Source: Mycolicibacterium baixiangningiae
GTDB taxonomy: Bacteria > Actinomycetota > Actinomycetes > Mycobacteriales > Mycobacteriaceae
DNA length: 64,000 bases
Reading direction: 5' to 3'
Assembly: GCF_016313185.1 (NCBI RefSeq)
Contig: NZ_CP066218.1
Coordinates: 2,356,001 to 2,420,000 of the forward strand
Part shown: positions 27,118 to 37,646 of the stretch, piece by piece
How positions within the stretch are numbered: the stretch's first letter is position 1
Layout: every line of letters starts with the position of its first letter
The notes under the pieces: generated by a model
Seen by the model: the letters and a program-made list of their open reading frames with translations, nothing else
The model's database searches: none
What the model was told of the DNA's origin: nothing
Position numbers and translations under genes: made by a program

Positions 27118-28655
27118 CTTCTCCAGACAGTCCCGCACTCAACGCCGTTCGCCGCGCCACCGAACTGGCCGCCCTCGCCGACGGTGCACCCGTCGACATC
27201 GTGGTGATCGGCGGCGGGATCACCGGCGCCGGTATCGCGCTGGACGCCGCCAGCCGCGGCCTGGCGGTGGTGCTGGTGGAGAAACACGATCTGGCGTTCG
27301 GCACCAGCCGCTGGAGCTCCAAACTCGTCCACGGCGGGTTGCGCTACCTCGCCAGCGGCAACGTCGGCATCGCCCGGCGCAGCGCCGTCGAACGCGGAAT
27401 CCTGATGACCCGCACCGCTCCTCACCTCGTCAGCGCCATGCCGCAGCTGGTGCCGCTGCTGCCCGAGATGGGCAATGGGACGCGCGCGCTCGTGCGGGCG
27501 GGGTTCCTCGCGGGCGACGGTCTGCGGCGGTTCGCGGGCACCCCGGCCTCGACGCTGCCCCGCTCCCGCCGGGTCAGCGCGCAGCGCGCCGCCGAACTGG
27601 TGCCTGCCGTCCGCCACGACGGACTGGACGGAGCATTCCTCGCGTACGACGGTCAGCTGATCGACGACGCCCGGCTGGTGACCGCGGTGGCGCGCACCGC
27701 GGCCCAGTACGGCGCGCGCATCCTCACCCGGGTCGGCGCCTCGCACGCCACGGCCACCTCCGTTCGGCTGACCGATCAGCGCACCGGCGAGTCGTTCGAC
27801 GTGTCGGCCGGCGCTGTGGTCAACGCCGCGGGCGTGTGGGCCACCGACGTCGACAGGACGCTGCGCCTGCGGCCCTCGCGCGGAACGCATCTGGTGTTCG
27901 ACGCCGCCGCCTTCGGCAACCCGGCCGCCGCGCTGACGATCCCGATCCCCGGTGAACTCAACCGGTTCGTGTTCGCCATGCCCGAACAGCTCGGCCGGGT
28001 CTACCTCGGCCTGACCGACGAAGCGGCGCCGGGGCCCATACCCGATGTGCCGCAACCGAGTCCCCAGGAGGTCACCTTCCTGCTCGACACCGTCAACACC
28101 GCGCTGGCGACCACGCTGACCGAAGCCGACGTCGTCGGCGCCTACGCCGGGCTGCGGCCGCTCATCGACACCGGCGAAGGCTGTACCGCCGACCTCTCCC
28201 GCGACCACGCGGTCACCGAATCGCCGTCGGGGGTGATCAGCGTGATCGGCGGCAAGCTGACCGAGTACCGGTTCATGGCCGAGGACGTGCTCGACCGCGC
28301 GATCGCGCTGCGCGCGCTGTCTGCCCGACCGTGCCGCACTCGGAACCTGCCGTTGGTGGGCGCACCGGCCAACCCGGTGTCGGCGCCGCACTCGCCGGTC
28401 GACCTGCCGGGATCGCTGGTCGCCCGCTACGGCGCCGAGGCGCCCCACGTGGTCACCCGCGCCCGCTGCGACCGGCCCACCGCACCGGTGGCCGACGGGA
28501 TCGACGTCACCCGGGCCGAGTTCGAATACGCGGTCACCCATGAGGGTGCGTTGAGCGTCGACGACATCCTCGACCGGCGCACGCGCATCGGGCTCGTCGA
28601 GGCCGACCGCGAGCGCGCCGTCTCCGCGGCGCAGGAGTTCGTCTCGTGTGAGTGA
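27114..28655 (+). CDS. glpD: Glycerol-3-phosphate dehydrogenase (FAD, quinone-linked)
   Basis: A 513-residue flavoenzyme that oxidises glycerol-3-phosphate to dihydroxyacetone phosphate at the membrane and passes electrons to quinone. The dinucleotide-binding 'GGGITGAG' lies near residues 33-40, and 'RSSKLVHGGLRYL' (about 70-80) and 'SRGTHLVF' (about 255) are family hallmarks. It corresponds to M. tuberculosis glpD1. It overlaps the TetR gene by 4 nt; the ribosome-coupled order suggests the regulator responds to glycerol or lipid metabolism. Confidence 0.94.
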   Translation: MTSPDSPALNAVRRATELAALADGAPVDIVVIGGGITGAGIALDAASRGLAVVLVEKHDLAFGTSRWSSKLVHGGLRYLASGNVGIARRSAVERGILMTRTAPHLVSAMPQLVPLLPEMGNGTRALVRAGFLAGDGLRRFAGTPASTLPRSRRVSAQRAAELVPAVRHDGLDGAFLAYDGQLIDDARLVTAVARTAAQYGARILTRVGASHATATSVRLTDQRTGESFDVSAGAVVNAAGVWATDVDRTLRLRPSRGTHLVFDAAAFGNPAAALTIPIPGELNRFVFAMPEQLGRVYLGLTDEAAPGPIPDVPQPSPQEVTFLLDTVNTALATTLTEADVVGAYAGLRPLIDTGEGCTADLSRDHAVTESPSGVISVIGGKLTEYRFMAEDVLDRAIALRALSARPCRTRNLPLVGAPANPVSAPHSPVDLPGSLVARYGAEAPHVVTRARCDRPTAPVADGIDVTRAEFEYAVTHEGALSVDDILDRRTRIGLVEADRERAVSAAQEFVSCE

Positions 28656-28684
28656 TTGAGGTCACAACCGGGTATCCGACGCGG

Positions 28685-30505
28685 ATGACTGCAGCACCCA
28701 CCCTGAAAAAGGCGCTCAACCAGCGCCAACTGCGGATGATCGCGATCGGCGGCGTCATCGGCGCCGGTCTGTTCGTCGGGTCCGGAGTGGTGATCTCCGA
28801 TACCGGTCCCGGCTCGTTCATCACCTACGCGATGAGCGGCGTGCTCATCATCATGGTGATGCGGATGCTCGCCGAGATGGCGGTGGCCAACCCGTCCACC
28901 GGATCGTTCGCCGACTACTCGCGCAACGCGCTGGGCAACTGGGCGGGCTTCTCCGTCGGGTGGCTCTACTGGTACTTCTGGGTCATCGTCGTCGGATTCG
29001 AGGCCATCGCCGGCGCCAAGATCATCCAGTACTGGATCGATGTCCCGCTATGGGCGTCCTCGCTCGTGTTCATGGTCCTGATGACGGCGACCAACCTCTT
29101 CTCGGTGAAGTCCTACGGCGAGTTCGAATTCTGGTTCGCCGGCATCAAGGTCGCCGCGATCGTGGCGTTCATCGCGCTCGGTGCCGCGTTCGTGGTCGGC
29201 CTGTGGCCGGGTAAGGACGCCGACTTCTCGAACCTGACCGCCCACGGCGGGTTCATGCCGATGGGCTTCGGGGTGATCACCGTCGGAATCGTGACGGTGA
29301 TCTTCTCGATGGTGGGCGCCGAGATCGCGACGATCGCGGCCGCGGAGTCGGCGGATCCCGAACGAGCGGTCGCCAAGGCCGCGAACTCGGTGATCGTGCG
29401 CATCCTGCTCTTTTATGTGGGCTCGGCGCTGCTGCTGGTGACCATCCTGCCGTGGAACGACGAGGGCATCGCCGCATCGCCGTTCGTCGCCGCGTTCACC
29501 GAGATGGGCATCCCGTACGCCGACCACGTGATGAACGCGGTGGTGCTGACGGCGGTCCTGAGTTGCCTGAACTCCGGTATGTACACCGCGTCGCGGATGC
29601 TCTTCGTCCTGGCCGCGCGGCGGGAGGCGCCGGCGCAACTGGTCCGCGTGACCCGCAACGGGGTACCGGCAATCGCGATCCTGGCGTCGTCGGTGGTCGG
29701 CTTCCTGTGCGTGATCGCCGCGGCGGTGTCGCCGGACACCATCTTCGCGTTCCTGCTCAACTCCAGCGGCGCCATCATCCTGTTCGTCTACCTGCTGATT
29801 TCGGTCTCGGAGATCATATTGCGCCGCCGCACACCGGATTCCGAGCTGAAGGTGAAGATGTGGCTGTTCCCGGCGCTGTCGGTCCTCACCGCACTGGGCA
29901 TCGTGGCGATCCTCGTGCAGATGTTCATCGACGACGCCCTGCGGTCACAGCTGGTGCTGAGCCTGCTGTCCTGGGCGGTGGTGCTGATGCTCTACTTCGC
30001 CAACAAGATGTTCCTCAAGCGGCGGCCTGCCGCCGCGGGTGTGGAGGGCACCGGAACCCCGCACCGGGTCGTGGTGCTGGCCAACCAGACCGTCGACTCC
30101 GACGAACTGCTCGAGGAATTGCACCGGATAGGCGCCGACCAGGAGACACGGTACTTCGTGGTGGTGCCGGTCAGCCCGATCGAGACGGGCACCGCCGCCA
30201 CCCACGGCCCGCTCGACGTGTGGGAAGCCACTCAGAAAGCCGCGTCCGAACGCCTCGAGCACACGTTGAAGACGTTGCGTGGGCACGACTTCAGCGCCGA
30301 GGGCAAGCTCGGCGACCAGCGGCCCCTGCGGGCGCTGTCCGAAGCCGTCGACGAGTTCGAACCCGACCAGATCGTCATCTCGACCCTGCCGCCCGAACAG
30401 TCGGTGTGGCAGCGCTTCGACGTTGTCGACCGTGCCCGCGCGCAGCACAAGGTACCGGTGACCCACGTGGTCGCCGCCTACATCGAAACCGCCTCCGCGC
30501 CATGA
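28685..30505 (+). CDS. APC-family amino acid permease with C-terminal USP-like domain
   Basis: A 606-residue membrane transporter. Residues 10-440 carry about twelve helices and the APC signature ('MIAIGGVIGAGLFVGSG' near 19-35; 'SAEIATIAAAESADPERAV' type region around 215), as in amino-acid/GABA permeases. After a 30-residue linker, residues about 455-600 look like a universal-stress-protein fold. The ATG at 28685 is chosen; a GTG at 28652 overlapping the glpD stop is an alternative. The next gene, a two-domain USP, overlaps it by 4 nt. The substrate is unknown. Confidence 0.86.
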   Translation: MTAAPTLKKALNQRQLRMIAIGGVIGAGLFVGSGVVISDTGPGSFITYAMSGVLIIMVMRMLAEMAVANPSTGSFADYSRNALGNWAGFSVGWLYWYFWVIVVGFEAIAGAKIIQYWIDVPLWASSLVFMVLMTATNLFSVKSYGEFEFWFAGIKVAAIVAFIALGAAFVVGLWPGKDADFSNLTAHGGFMPMGFGVITVGIVTVIFSMVGAEIATIAAAESADPERAVAKAANSVIVRILLFYVGSALLLVTILPWNDEGIAASPFVAAFTEMGIPYADHVMNAVVLTAVLSCLNSGMYTASRMLFVLAARREAPAQLVRVTRNGVPAIAILASSVVGFLCVIAAAVSPDTIFAFLLNSSGAIILFVYLLISVSEIILRRRTPDSELKVKMWLFPALSVLTALGIVAILVQMFIDDALRSQLVLSLLSWAVVLMLYFANKMFLKRRPAAAGVEGTGTPHRVVVLANQTVDSDELLEELHRIGADQETRYFVVVPVSPIETGTAATHGPLDVWEATQKAASERLEHTLKTLRGHDFSAEGKLGDQRPLRALSEAVDEFEPDQIVISTLPPEQSVWQRFDVVDRARAQHKVPVTHVVAAYIETASAP

Positions 30506-31380
30506 CGATCGTCGCCGGGTTCAGCGCCGGCCGGCACGGGAGTGCACCACTGCACCTCGCCGCCGAACTCGCCCGGTGCACGTTCGACCGCATCATCGCC
30601 GCCGCAATCGTGGAGCGGCCATGGCCGCCTCGCGGCGACCCGGTCGAGAAGGAGTACCTGGGCTACATCACCTCTCAGGCGCGCACGTCGCTGGAGCGGG
30701 TGGTCGGCGAGATGTCCGGTGACGTCGAGATCTCGGTGGTCGTGCACAAGGCGACGTCGGTCCCGGCGGGCCTGACCGAGCTGGCGACGCACCACCGCGC
30801 GGAAGCGGTCGTCGTCGGGTCCTCGTCGTCGGGCCTGCTCGGCCGCGTGGCGCTCGGCAGTGTGACCGACCGCCTGGTCCACACCGCCGCGGTACCGGTG
30901 GCGATCGCACCGCGCAGCTATCCGTCGAGTAGCGAACCGGTCCGCCGCCTGACCGTCGCCTACGGCGGACACGCCGACGCCGTCCGGCTGATCGAGACCG
31001 CCGTCGAACTCGCCATGCGGTGGTCGGTGCGGCTGCGCATCGCCTCCTTCTCGGTGCGGCCGGTCGCGGTGTTCGGCGGATCGATCGAACCGTCCGCGGA
31101 GGGCCTCGTCGTCGAGCAGTGGTCGAAACGCACCGCGCAAGAGGTCACCGCTCAGCTCGACGAGATTCGCGCCCGCATCACCACCCCGGACGTCGAGGTC
31201 GTCGTCGGCGTCTCGCACGATTGGCGGGAAGCCGTCGAGGACGTCGCCTGGGAAGCCGGCGATCTGCTGCTGCTCGGTTCCGGTGCGGCAGGGCCGACCG
31301 CCCAGGTGTTCCTCGGATCGGCCGCGGCGAAGATCCTGCGGCACAGCCCCGTTCCGGTGATGATCGTCCCGAAACGGTGA
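30502..31380 (+). CDS. Universal stress protein, tandem two-domain
   Basis: A 292-residue cytoplasmic protein with two USP domains (about 1-140 and 150-292). Each ends in the 'G-x2-G-x9-G-S/T' type ATP-loop: 'GSSSSGLLGRVALGSVTDRLV' in the first and a 'GSGAAGPTAQVFLGSAAAKIL' version in the second. The ATG overlaps the permease stop (ATGA). Coupling to a transporter that itself carries a USP-like domain suggests that this protein senses or regulates the transporter. Confidence 0.9.
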   Translation: MTIVAGFSAGRHGSAPLHLAAELARCTFDRIIAAAIVERPWPPRGDPVEKEYLGYITSQARTSLERVVGEMSGDVEISVVVHKATSVPAGLTELATHHRAEAVVVGSSSSGLLGRVALGSVTDRLVHTAAVPVAIAPRSYPSSSEPVRRLTVAYGGHADAVRLIETAVELAMRWSVRLRIASFSVRPVAVFGGSIEPSAEGLVVEQWSKRTAQEVTAQLDEIRARITTPDVEVVVGVSHDWREAVEDVAWEAGDLLLLGSGAAGPTAQVFLGSAAAKILRHSPVPVMIVPKR

Positions 31381-31389
31381 CTGCCACGT

Positions 31390-32214
31390 TCAGCTCGCGG
31401 GCAGAGCCGGCTCCCGCGCGTGGTCGCTGACCACCAGGGCCACCACGACCAGCGCGATACCGGCCAGCTCCGTGCCCGACGGCACCTGGTCGAGCATCAG
31501 GAAGCCGGCGAACACCGCCGCCACCGGAAGCAGGGCGAGCAGCAGCGCGAAACGGCCTCGGCCGACCATCCGCAGCACGAGCTGATCCAACAGATAGGGC
31601 AGCACGCTGGAGAGCACGGCCAGGGCGAGGACCATCCACGCCACCCGGGCGATCGACTCCGGGGGACGCCCCTGCAGCACCACGACGACCAGCGGCGACG
31701 TGACCACCGCGGCGATCGCCCAGCCGACAGCGAGCGAGCTCAGCGAATCGCCGCGGGTCGCGACCGTCTTGCCGAGCACCACGTACCCGGCCCAGAAGGC
31801 GGCCGCAAGGAGGGCGAACACCACCCCGAGCGGTTGGGCGGCGAACTGCACGTCGGCGATCAGCGCCACGCCGGCGCCGGCCGCCAGCAGGGAGGCGACC
31901 CCGCGCACCGACCGCGATTCGTAGGCGACCACCGCGATCGGGCCGAGGAACTCGATCGCCACCGCGGTACCCAGCGGCAGCCGGGCCACCGATTCGTAGA
32001 AGCTGATGTTCATCAACGCCGTCACGACACCGAAACCGCCGGCCAGCAGCATCGGCCGCCCCGTCCAGGCCGCTCGGGTGGGTCGAACCAGCGCGACGAG
32101 GATCAGGGCGCTCACCGCGACTCGGAGCCACGCCACGCCGGCGGGTGCGATGGTGTCGAAGAGCAGCACCCCGAACGACGCCCCGACGTACATCGAGGTG
32201 CCGCTGAGGATCAT
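31390..32214 (-). CDS. EamA/DMT-family transporter (RhtA-like exporter)
   Basis: A 274-residue membrane protein with about ten hydrophobic helices arranged as two EamA repeats. Features such as 'SVLPYLLDQLVLRMVGRGRFALLLALLPV' near 205-235 resemble the RhtA/YdcZ-type exporters of amino acids or metabolites. It starts 34 nt after accD6 on the same strand and may be read from the end of the FAS-II operon. The substrate is unknown. Confidence 0.85.
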   Translation of the reverse strand: MILSGTSMYVGASFGVLLFDTIAPAGVAWLRVAVSALILVALVRPTRAAWTGRPMLLAGGFGVVTALMNISFYESVARLPLGTAVAIEFLGPIAVVAYESRSVRGVASLLAAGAGVALIADVQFAAQPLGVVFALLAAAFWAGYVVLGKTVATRGDSLSSLAVGWAIAAVVTSPLVVVVLQGRPPESIARVAWMVLALAVLSSVLPYLLDQLVLRMVGRGRFALLLALLPVAAVFAGFLMLDQVPSGTELAGIALVVVALVVSDHAREPALPAS

Positions 32215-32248
32215 CAGCAGCGGCGCGAAAGTGATGACGCGCAGGAGA

Positions 32249-33670
32249 TTACAGCGGGATGTTCTTGTGCCGACCGCGGCGGGCGGGCGCCTCGGCCAGC
32301 GCCTGGGTCAGCTTGCTGCGGGTGTGCGCGGGGTCGATCTTCTCGTCCACCACACCGATCTCGATTGCGGAATCCACTCCGCCGGCGATGCGTTCGTGCT
32401 CGGCGGCGAGCTCCTCGTGCAGCGCCTCGCGCTCCTCGGGTGCGGCGGCGGCCAGCTTCTTCTTGTGCAGGATGCCGACCGCGGCCTTGGCGCCCATGAC
32501 GGCGACCTCGGCGTCCGGCCAGGCGAACACCTTCGTCGCACCCAGCGAGCGCGAGTTCATCGCGATGTAGGCGCCGCCGTAGATCTTGCGGGTGACCAGC
32601 GTGACGCGCGGAACGGTGGCCTCACCGAAGGCGTGCAGCAGTTTGGCGCCGCGACGCACCACGCCGCCCCACTCCTGATCGACACCGGGCAGATAGCCGG
32701 GCACGTCGACCACGACGACCAGCGGGATGCCGAACGCATCGCACAGCCGCACGAAACGCGCTGCCTTCTCGGCGCTTTCGGAGTTCAGGCAGCCGCCGAG
32801 ACGCAGCGGGTTGTTCGCGAGCACACCGACAGTGCGCCCGGACAGCCGGCCCAGGCCGACCACCATCGACGGCGCCCACTTGCCCTGGAACTCCTCGAAC
32901 GGCACGCCCTCGTCGAGCAGCGCGGTGATCAGCGGGTGCACGTCGTAGGCGCGCCGCGCGGACTGCGGGAGCAGCGCGTTCAGATCGCTGTCCTGCGCCT
33001 CGGCCTTGGTGCGGTCGAAGTGGCCCTGCTGGCTGAACAGGCCGACCAGGCGGCGGCCACGCTCGTAGGCGTCGAGTTCGTCGCTGGCGACGATGTGGCA
33101 GACACCGGACTTCTTGTGGTGGGCCTCGGGTCCGCCGAGCGACACCATGTCGACGTCCTCGCCGGTCACGCTGCGCACCACGTCGGGTCCGGTCACGAAG
33201 ACCTTGCTGTCGGGTGCCATCACGATGACGTCGGTCAGGGCCGGACCGTACGCGGCGCCGCCCGCGGCGAAGCCCACGACCACCGAGATCTGCGGGACGT
33301 ACCCCGACGCCCGGATCATGGCCTCGAACACCAGGCCGACCGCGTGCAGCGCCTTGACGCCCTCGGCGAGGCGAGCACCACCCGAGTGCCAGATCCCGAT
33401 GATCGGGCTCTGCTCCTCGATCGCGGTGTCGTAGGCGTTGACGATGTGGCGGCACCCGTCGGTGCCCATCGCGCCACCCATCACGGTGCCGTCCGTGCAG
33501 AACGCGATGCTGCGCACGCCGTTGACGGTGCCGGATGCGGCGAGCACGCCGGAGCGGTCCCGCTCGTGCAGCAACTCGACGGTGCCGTCATCGAAGAACG
33601 TGCTCAGGCGCAGCAGGGGATCGCGCGGGTCGAGCGATTCACCGACCGCCTCGGGGGCCATGGTCGTCAT
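32249..33670 (-). CDS. accD6: Acyl-CoA carboxylase beta (carboxyltransferase) subunit AccD6
   Basis: A 473-residue carboxyltransferase that transfers CO2 from biotin to acetyl-CoA, giving malonyl-CoA for fatty acid synthase II. N- and C-terminal crotonase-like halves are complete, with 'SGGARLAEGVKALHAVG' in the N half and 'YGGAYIAMNSRSLGA' near residues 370-384. Length equals the M. tuberculosis protein. It works with the biotinylated AccA3 subunit encoded elsewhere. It follows kasB by 56 nt in the FAS-II operon. Confidence 0.96.
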   Translation of the reverse strand: MTTMAPEAVGESLDPRDPLLRLSTFFDDGTVELLHERDRSGVLAASGTVNGVRSIAFCTDGTVMGGAMGTDGCRHIVNAYDTAIEEQSPIIGIWHSGGARLAEGVKALHAVGLVFEAMIRASGYVPQISVVVGFAAGGAAYGPALTDVIVMAPDSKVFVTGPDVVRSVTGEDVDMVSLGGPEAHHKKSGVCHIVASDELDAYERGRRLVGLFSQQGHFDRTKAEAQDSDLNALLPQSARRAYDVHPLITALLDEGVPFEEFQGKWAPSMVVGLGRLSGRTVGVLANNPLRLGGCLNSESAEKAARFVRLCDAFGIPLVVVVDVPGYLPGVDQEWGGVVRRGAKLLHAFGEATVPRVTLVTRKIYGGAYIAMNSRSLGATKVFAWPDAEVAVMGAKAAVGILHKKKLAAAAPEEREALHEELAAEHERIAGGVDSAIEIGVVDEKIDPAHTRSKLTQALAEAPARRGRHKNIPL

Positions 33671-33726
33671 CTAAAACCTCCTAGTGCCCGTTCCGATGTC
33701 AGCTGACTGTCGAGAAGCTGTACGTG

Positions 33727-34980
33727 CTAGTACTTCCCGAAAGCGAGCGCGACGTTGTGCCCACCGAATCCGAACGAATTGTTGATGGCGTACTGGTAGT
33801 TACCGGGCCGCGGAGAGCCTGCGACGACGTCGAGGTCGATCTCCGGGTCCAGGTTCTTCAGGTTGAGGGTGGGCGGGATGACGCCGTTCTTGAGCGCCAG
33901 CACCGTGAGGATCGATTCGACCGCGCCGACGGCGCCGACCGAGTGGCCGAGCGCACCCTTGGGCGCGTAGACCGCGGGCTGGTGGCCGCCCATCGCGTTG
34001 TTGATCGCCTTGCCCTCGGCGATGTCACCGACACTGGTGCCGGTGGCGTGCGCATTGACGTGGTCGATGTCGGACGGTTGCAGACCGGCCTGCTGGATGG
34101 CGCGGGTCATCGCCCACCCGGCCTGTTCACCGTTGGGGTCGGGCGCGACGATGTGGTAGCCGTCCGAGGTGACGCTCGCACCCATGATGCGGGCGAGGAT
34201 GTTCGCACCGCGTGCCTTGGCGTGCTCTTCGGTCTCGATGACCATCAGCGCGCCGCCCTCGCCGAAGACGAAGCCGTTGCGGTCCTTGTCGAACGGACGG
34301 CAGGCACCGGCCGGATCGTCGTTGGTGGTCGACAGCACGATGCGCATCTGCGCGAACCCGGCGATCGGCACGGCCTCGATCCGGGTCTCCACTCCACCGC
34401 AGATCGCCATGTCGGCTTCTCCCAGCACGATGTTGCGCCAAGCCTGGGCGATGCCTTCGGAACCGGAGGCACAGGCCGAGACCGGGGTGATGACCCCGGC
34501 CCGGGCCTTACGCTCCAGACCCACCGCGGCAGCCGCCGCGTTGGGCATGTACATCTGAACGGCCAGCGGGGAGACGGCTTTGAGGCCTTTGGCCCGCATA
34601 CCGTCGTAGCTGAACACGAGCTCCTCGGTGGAACCCATGCCGGTGCCGATCGACACCATCAGCCGGCGCGGGTCCACTTCGGGAGAGCCCGCGTGCTCCC
34701 AGACCCGCCGGCCCAGCACGGTCGACATCTTCTGCAGATAGGACAGCCGGCGCAGCTCGACGCGCGTCAGCCCACTGTCGAAGTCCTCGAGCAGATGCCC
34801 GCCGATCTTGACCGGAAGGTCGTACTGCTCGACGAACGGATCGTCGAGAGTGCGGATACCGCTCTGCCCGTCGAGAAGACGCTGCCAGGTGGTTTCCGCA
34901 TCGGTAGCCAGAGCGGTCGTCATGGCAACGCCGGTGACGACCACGTCGGGGAAGCCGTTCCCCGTAGCTAACCGTGCCAT
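33727..34980 (-). CDS. kasB: Beta-ketoacyl-ACP synthase KasB
   Basis: A 417-residue FAS-II condensing enzyme that extends meromycolic precursors on AcpM to full length. The Cys-His-His catalytic triad is present: Cys170 in 'SACASG', His311 in 'NAHATGT' and His346 in 'LGHSVG'. It is distinguished from KasA by its position downstream of it and its sequence differences in these motifs. It starts 38 nt after kasA. Confidence 0.96.
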   Translation of the reverse strand: MARLATGNGFPDVVVTGVAMTTALATDAETTWQRLLDGQSGIRTLDDPFVEQYDLPVKIGGHLLEDFDSGLTRVELRRLSYLQKMSTVLGRRVWEHAGSPEVDPRRLMVSIGTGMGSTEELVFSYDGMRAKGLKAVSPLAVQMYMPNAAAAAVGLERKARAGVITPVSACASGSEGIAQAWRNIVLGEADMAICGGVETRIEAVPIAGFAQMRIVLSTTNDDPAGACRPFDKDRNGFVFGEGGALMVIETEEHAKARGANILARIMGASVTSDGYHIVAPDPNGEQAGWAMTRAIQQAGLQPSDIDHVNAHATGTSVGDIAEGKAINNAMGGHQPAVYAPKGALGHSVGAVGAVESILTVLALKNGVIPPTLNLKNLDPEIDLDVVAGSPRPGNYQYAINNSFGFGGHNVALAFGKY

Positions 34981-35018
34981 TACTGCTCCGTTGATCTTTC
35001 CGTCGGCCCCTGCGTTAC

Positions 35019-36269
35019 TCAGTAACGCCCGAACGCCAGTGCCACATTGTGGCCGCCGAATCCGAACGAGTTGTTGATGGCGTACTGGTAGTCGCCATAC
35101 CGTGGCTCGCCCGCAACGACATCGAGATCGATCTCGGGATCCGGGGTCTCGTAGTTCAGTGTCGGCGGGATGACGCCGTCACGCAGAGCGAGCACGGTCA
35201 GAATCGACTCGAGCGCGCCCACCGCACCGATGGAGTGGCCGAGCGCCGACTTCGGCGCGTAGACCGCGGCGTGCTCCACACCGGCGACGCGCAGCGCGTT
35301 GGCCTCAGCGGTGTCACCGATCGGCGTCGCGGTGGCGTGCGCGTTGACGTGGTTGATGTCCTTGGGGGACAACCCCGCGGTCTCCATCGCACGCTTCATG
35401 GCGTGTCCGGCCCGGGCACCGTCCGCCGCCGGAGCCACCATGTGGAACGCGTCGCTGGTGATGCCCGCGCCCATGAGGCGGGCCAACGGCTTGGCGCCGC
35501 GGGCCAAGGCGTGCTCCTCGGTCTCGATGATCATCATCGCCCCGGCCTCACCGAACACGAAGCCGTCGCGGTTCTTGTCGAACGGACGCGACGCCTTCTC
35601 CGGCTCGTCGTTGCGGGTCGACATGGCGCGCATCATCGAGAACGCCGCGATGGGCAGCGCCTCGATGCCGCCTTCCACACCGCCGACGACCGCGAAGTCC
35701 GCGTCACCCATGACGATCTGGCGCCAACCGTGGGCGATCGCCTCCGACCCGGACGAACACGCCGACACCGGGGTGATGACCCCGGCGCGGGCGCCCAGTT
35801 CGAGACCGGCGACGGCCGCCGCACCGTTGGGCATGATCATCTGCACCGCGAGCGGGGACACCTTGCGGGGCCCGCCCTCGTTCATCGCGTCATAGGTCTC
35901 GACGATCTTCTCGCCTCCGCCCAGACCGGTACCGATCACGACCGCGAACCGGTCTGGATCGACCTCGGGCCTGCCCGCGGTCTCCCACAGCCGGCCGGAG
36001 ACCAACTTCGACATGCGCTGCACGTAGGACATGCGACGCATGTCGATACGGGTCATGTGCTCGTCGACGTTGTCGACCAGATGACCGCCGATGCGCACGG
36101 GCAGGTCCCACTTGGTGACGAAGTCGTCTTCGAGAACGCGGATGCCGCTCTCGCCAGCCAGCAGGCCCTTCCACGTGCTCTCGATGTCCGCGGCGAGCGA
36201 CGTGGTGGCCTCGACGGCGGTCACCACGACGTTCGGGAAACCGCCGTTAGCAGTGGAAGGCCTGGTCAC
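35019..36269 (-). CDS. kasA: Beta-ketoacyl-ACP synthase KasA
   Basis: A 416-residue essential FAS-II condensing enzyme. Catalytic Cys171, His311 and His345 fall at the same numbers as in M. tuberculosis KasA. It elongates AcpM-bound acyl chains during meromycolate synthesis and is the target of thiolactomycin. Its start overlaps the acpM stop by 4 nt, so the two are translated together. Confidence 0.97.
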   Translation of the reverse strand: MTRPSTANGGFPNVVVTAVEATTSLAADIESTWKGLLAGESGIRVLEDDFVTKWDLPVRIGGHLVDNVDEHMTRIDMRRMSYVQRMSKLVSGRLWETAGRPEVDPDRFAVVIGTGLGGGEKIVETYDAMNEGGPRKVSPLAVQMIMPNGAAAVAGLELGARAGVITPVSACSSGSEAIAHGWRQIVMGDADFAVVGGVEGGIEALPIAAFSMMRAMSTRNDEPEKASRPFDKNRDGFVFGEAGAMMIIETEEHALARGAKPLARLMGAGITSDAFHMVAPAADGARAGHAMKRAMETAGLSPKDINHVNAHATATPIGDTAEANALRVAGVEHAAVYAPKSALGHSIGAVGALESILTVLALRDGVIPPTLNYETPDPEIDLDVVAGEPRYGDYQYAINNSFGFGGHNVALAFGRY

Positions 36270-36559
36270 TGCGAGAACTTATCGCGCAGCGCGGCAGCAG
36301 CCTCGGGGTTCTCTTCCTCGAGCTTCTGGATGTAGGCGACCACGTCACCCACGGTGCGCAGACCGGCGAGGTCCTCGTCGGGGATCTTCACGCCGTACTT
36401 GTCCTCGGTCTGCACCGCGATCTCCACCATCGACAGCGAGTCGATGTCCAGGTCGTCGACGAACGACTTCTCCGGGGTGACCTCCGACGGCTCGATGCCG
36501 GTGACCTCTTCGATGATCTCGGCGAGGCCGGAGATGATTTCTTGCTGAGTGGCGGGCAC
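36266..36559 (-). CDS. acpM: Meromycolate-extension acyl carrier protein AcpM
   Basis: A 97-residue acyl carrier protein with the phosphopantetheine-bearing Ser41 in the 'DSLSMVEI' motif. The start is a GTG at 36559: an AAGGAG site lies 5 nt before it and it restores the conserved 'PATQQEI' N-terminus. Unlike the 115-residue protein of M. tuberculosis, it lacks the long C-terminal extension, as in fast growers. It shuttles growing chains between FabD, KasA/KasB and the other FAS-II enzymes. Confidence 0.95.
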   Translation of the reverse strand: MPATQQEIISGLAEIIEEVTGIEPSEVTPEKSFVDDLDIDSLSMVEIAVQTEDKYGVKIPDEDLAGLRTVGDVVAYIQKLEEENPEAAAALRDKFSQ

Positions 36560-36650
36560 GATGGCTCCTTCTATATGGGTGGTGAACACGCCTCCGCGGA
36601 GCGGAGACTTCTCGGATTCAGACGATCGATATGTGGTTGTCCCGGGTGGG

Positions 36651-37601
36651 CTACAGCGAGGCGAGCCCATCCAGGTCAGCGGGGGACTTGACGGCGTGCG
36701 TCGGAACCCCCCGAAGTTCGCGTTTGGCGATGCCCACGAGTGTGCCCGCGGGCGGGAATTCGACGATCGCGCCGTTCTCGGCGTTCTCGAAGTGCTGCCG
36801 CATCGTTGCGGTGCAGAGATCCCAGCGCACCGGCCGGGTCAGCTGAGCGACCAGTTTGTCGATCGCGTCCAATGCCGAGGCTACCGGTTGTCCGTCGGCG
36901 TTCGACAACAGCGTCACGGTCGGCTCCGCGGTGGCCACCGCGCGGGCGGCGGCCTCGTAGCCCTCGAGCGCGGACGCCATGTAGGCGGTATGGAAGGCGC
37001 CGGCGGTGGCCAGCTTGCGCACCCGCGCCTTGGCCGGGGGATCCTCGGCGAGCTTGTCCAGGGCGGACACCGCGCCGGCGGCCACGATCTGACCGGCGGC
37101 GTTGCGGTTGGCGGGCACCAGGTCGAGCGCCTCCAGGCGGGCGAGCACCTCGGCTTCGTCGCCACCGAGGACCGCCGCCATGCCGGTGGGCTCGAGCGCG
37201 CAGGCCTTGGCCATCTCGGCGCCGCGGGTCGCGGCCAGCTTGATCGCATCGTCGGCGGAGATGACCCCGGCGATGGCGTAGGCGGCGATCTCACCCACGG
37301 AGTGGCCGGCCACGACGGCGTCGGCGGCTGAAGAGCCGGCACCGAACAGGCCGCGCCGGGTGGATTCATCGTGCGCCAGAAGTGTCGCGGCGACGACGAG
37401 GGGCTGTGTCACCGCGGTGTCGGTGATCTCCTCGGCGTCGGCGGTGGTGCCCAGCCGGGCGAGGTCCAGGCCGCTGATCTCCGACCACGTCGCCAGGCGC
37501 TCCGCGGCGCCGGGCAACTGCAGCCACGGCTCGAGCATCCCGGGCGTCTGTGAACCCTGGCCGGGCGCGAGCAGCGCGATCTGGGTATGCGATTGGGGCA
37601 T
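36651..37601 (-). CDS. fabD: Malonyl-CoA:ACP transacylase FabD
   Basis: A 316-residue transacylase that loads malonyl groups onto AcpM. The nucleophile Ser101 lies in 'GHSVGE'; the catalytic His is in 'AFHTAYM' near residue 206. An N-terminal 'LLAPGQGSQTPGM' motif is typical. It is the first enzyme gene of the FAS-II operon, 91 nt before acpM, with a MabR-type palindrome overlapping its predicted promoter. Confidence 0.95.
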   Translation of the reverse strand: MPQSHTQIALLAPGQGSQTPGMLEPWLQLPGAAERLATWSEISGLDLARLGTTADAEEITDTAVTQPLVVAATLLAHDESTRRGLFGAGSSAADAVVAGHSVGEIAAYAIAGVISADDAIKLAATRGAEMAKACALEPTGMAAVLGGDEAEVLARLEALDLVPANRNAAGQIVAAGAVSALDKLAEDPPAKARVRKLATAGAFHTAYMASALEGYEAAARAVATAEPTVTLLSNADGQPVASALDAIDKLVAQLTRPVRWDLCTATMRQHFENAENGAIVEFPPAGTLVGIAKRELRGVPTHAVKSPADLDGLASL

Positions 37602-37646
37602 GTCTCTAAGAGAACACTGTGAAGCGGGCTTTGCGCCGTGTAAGAG

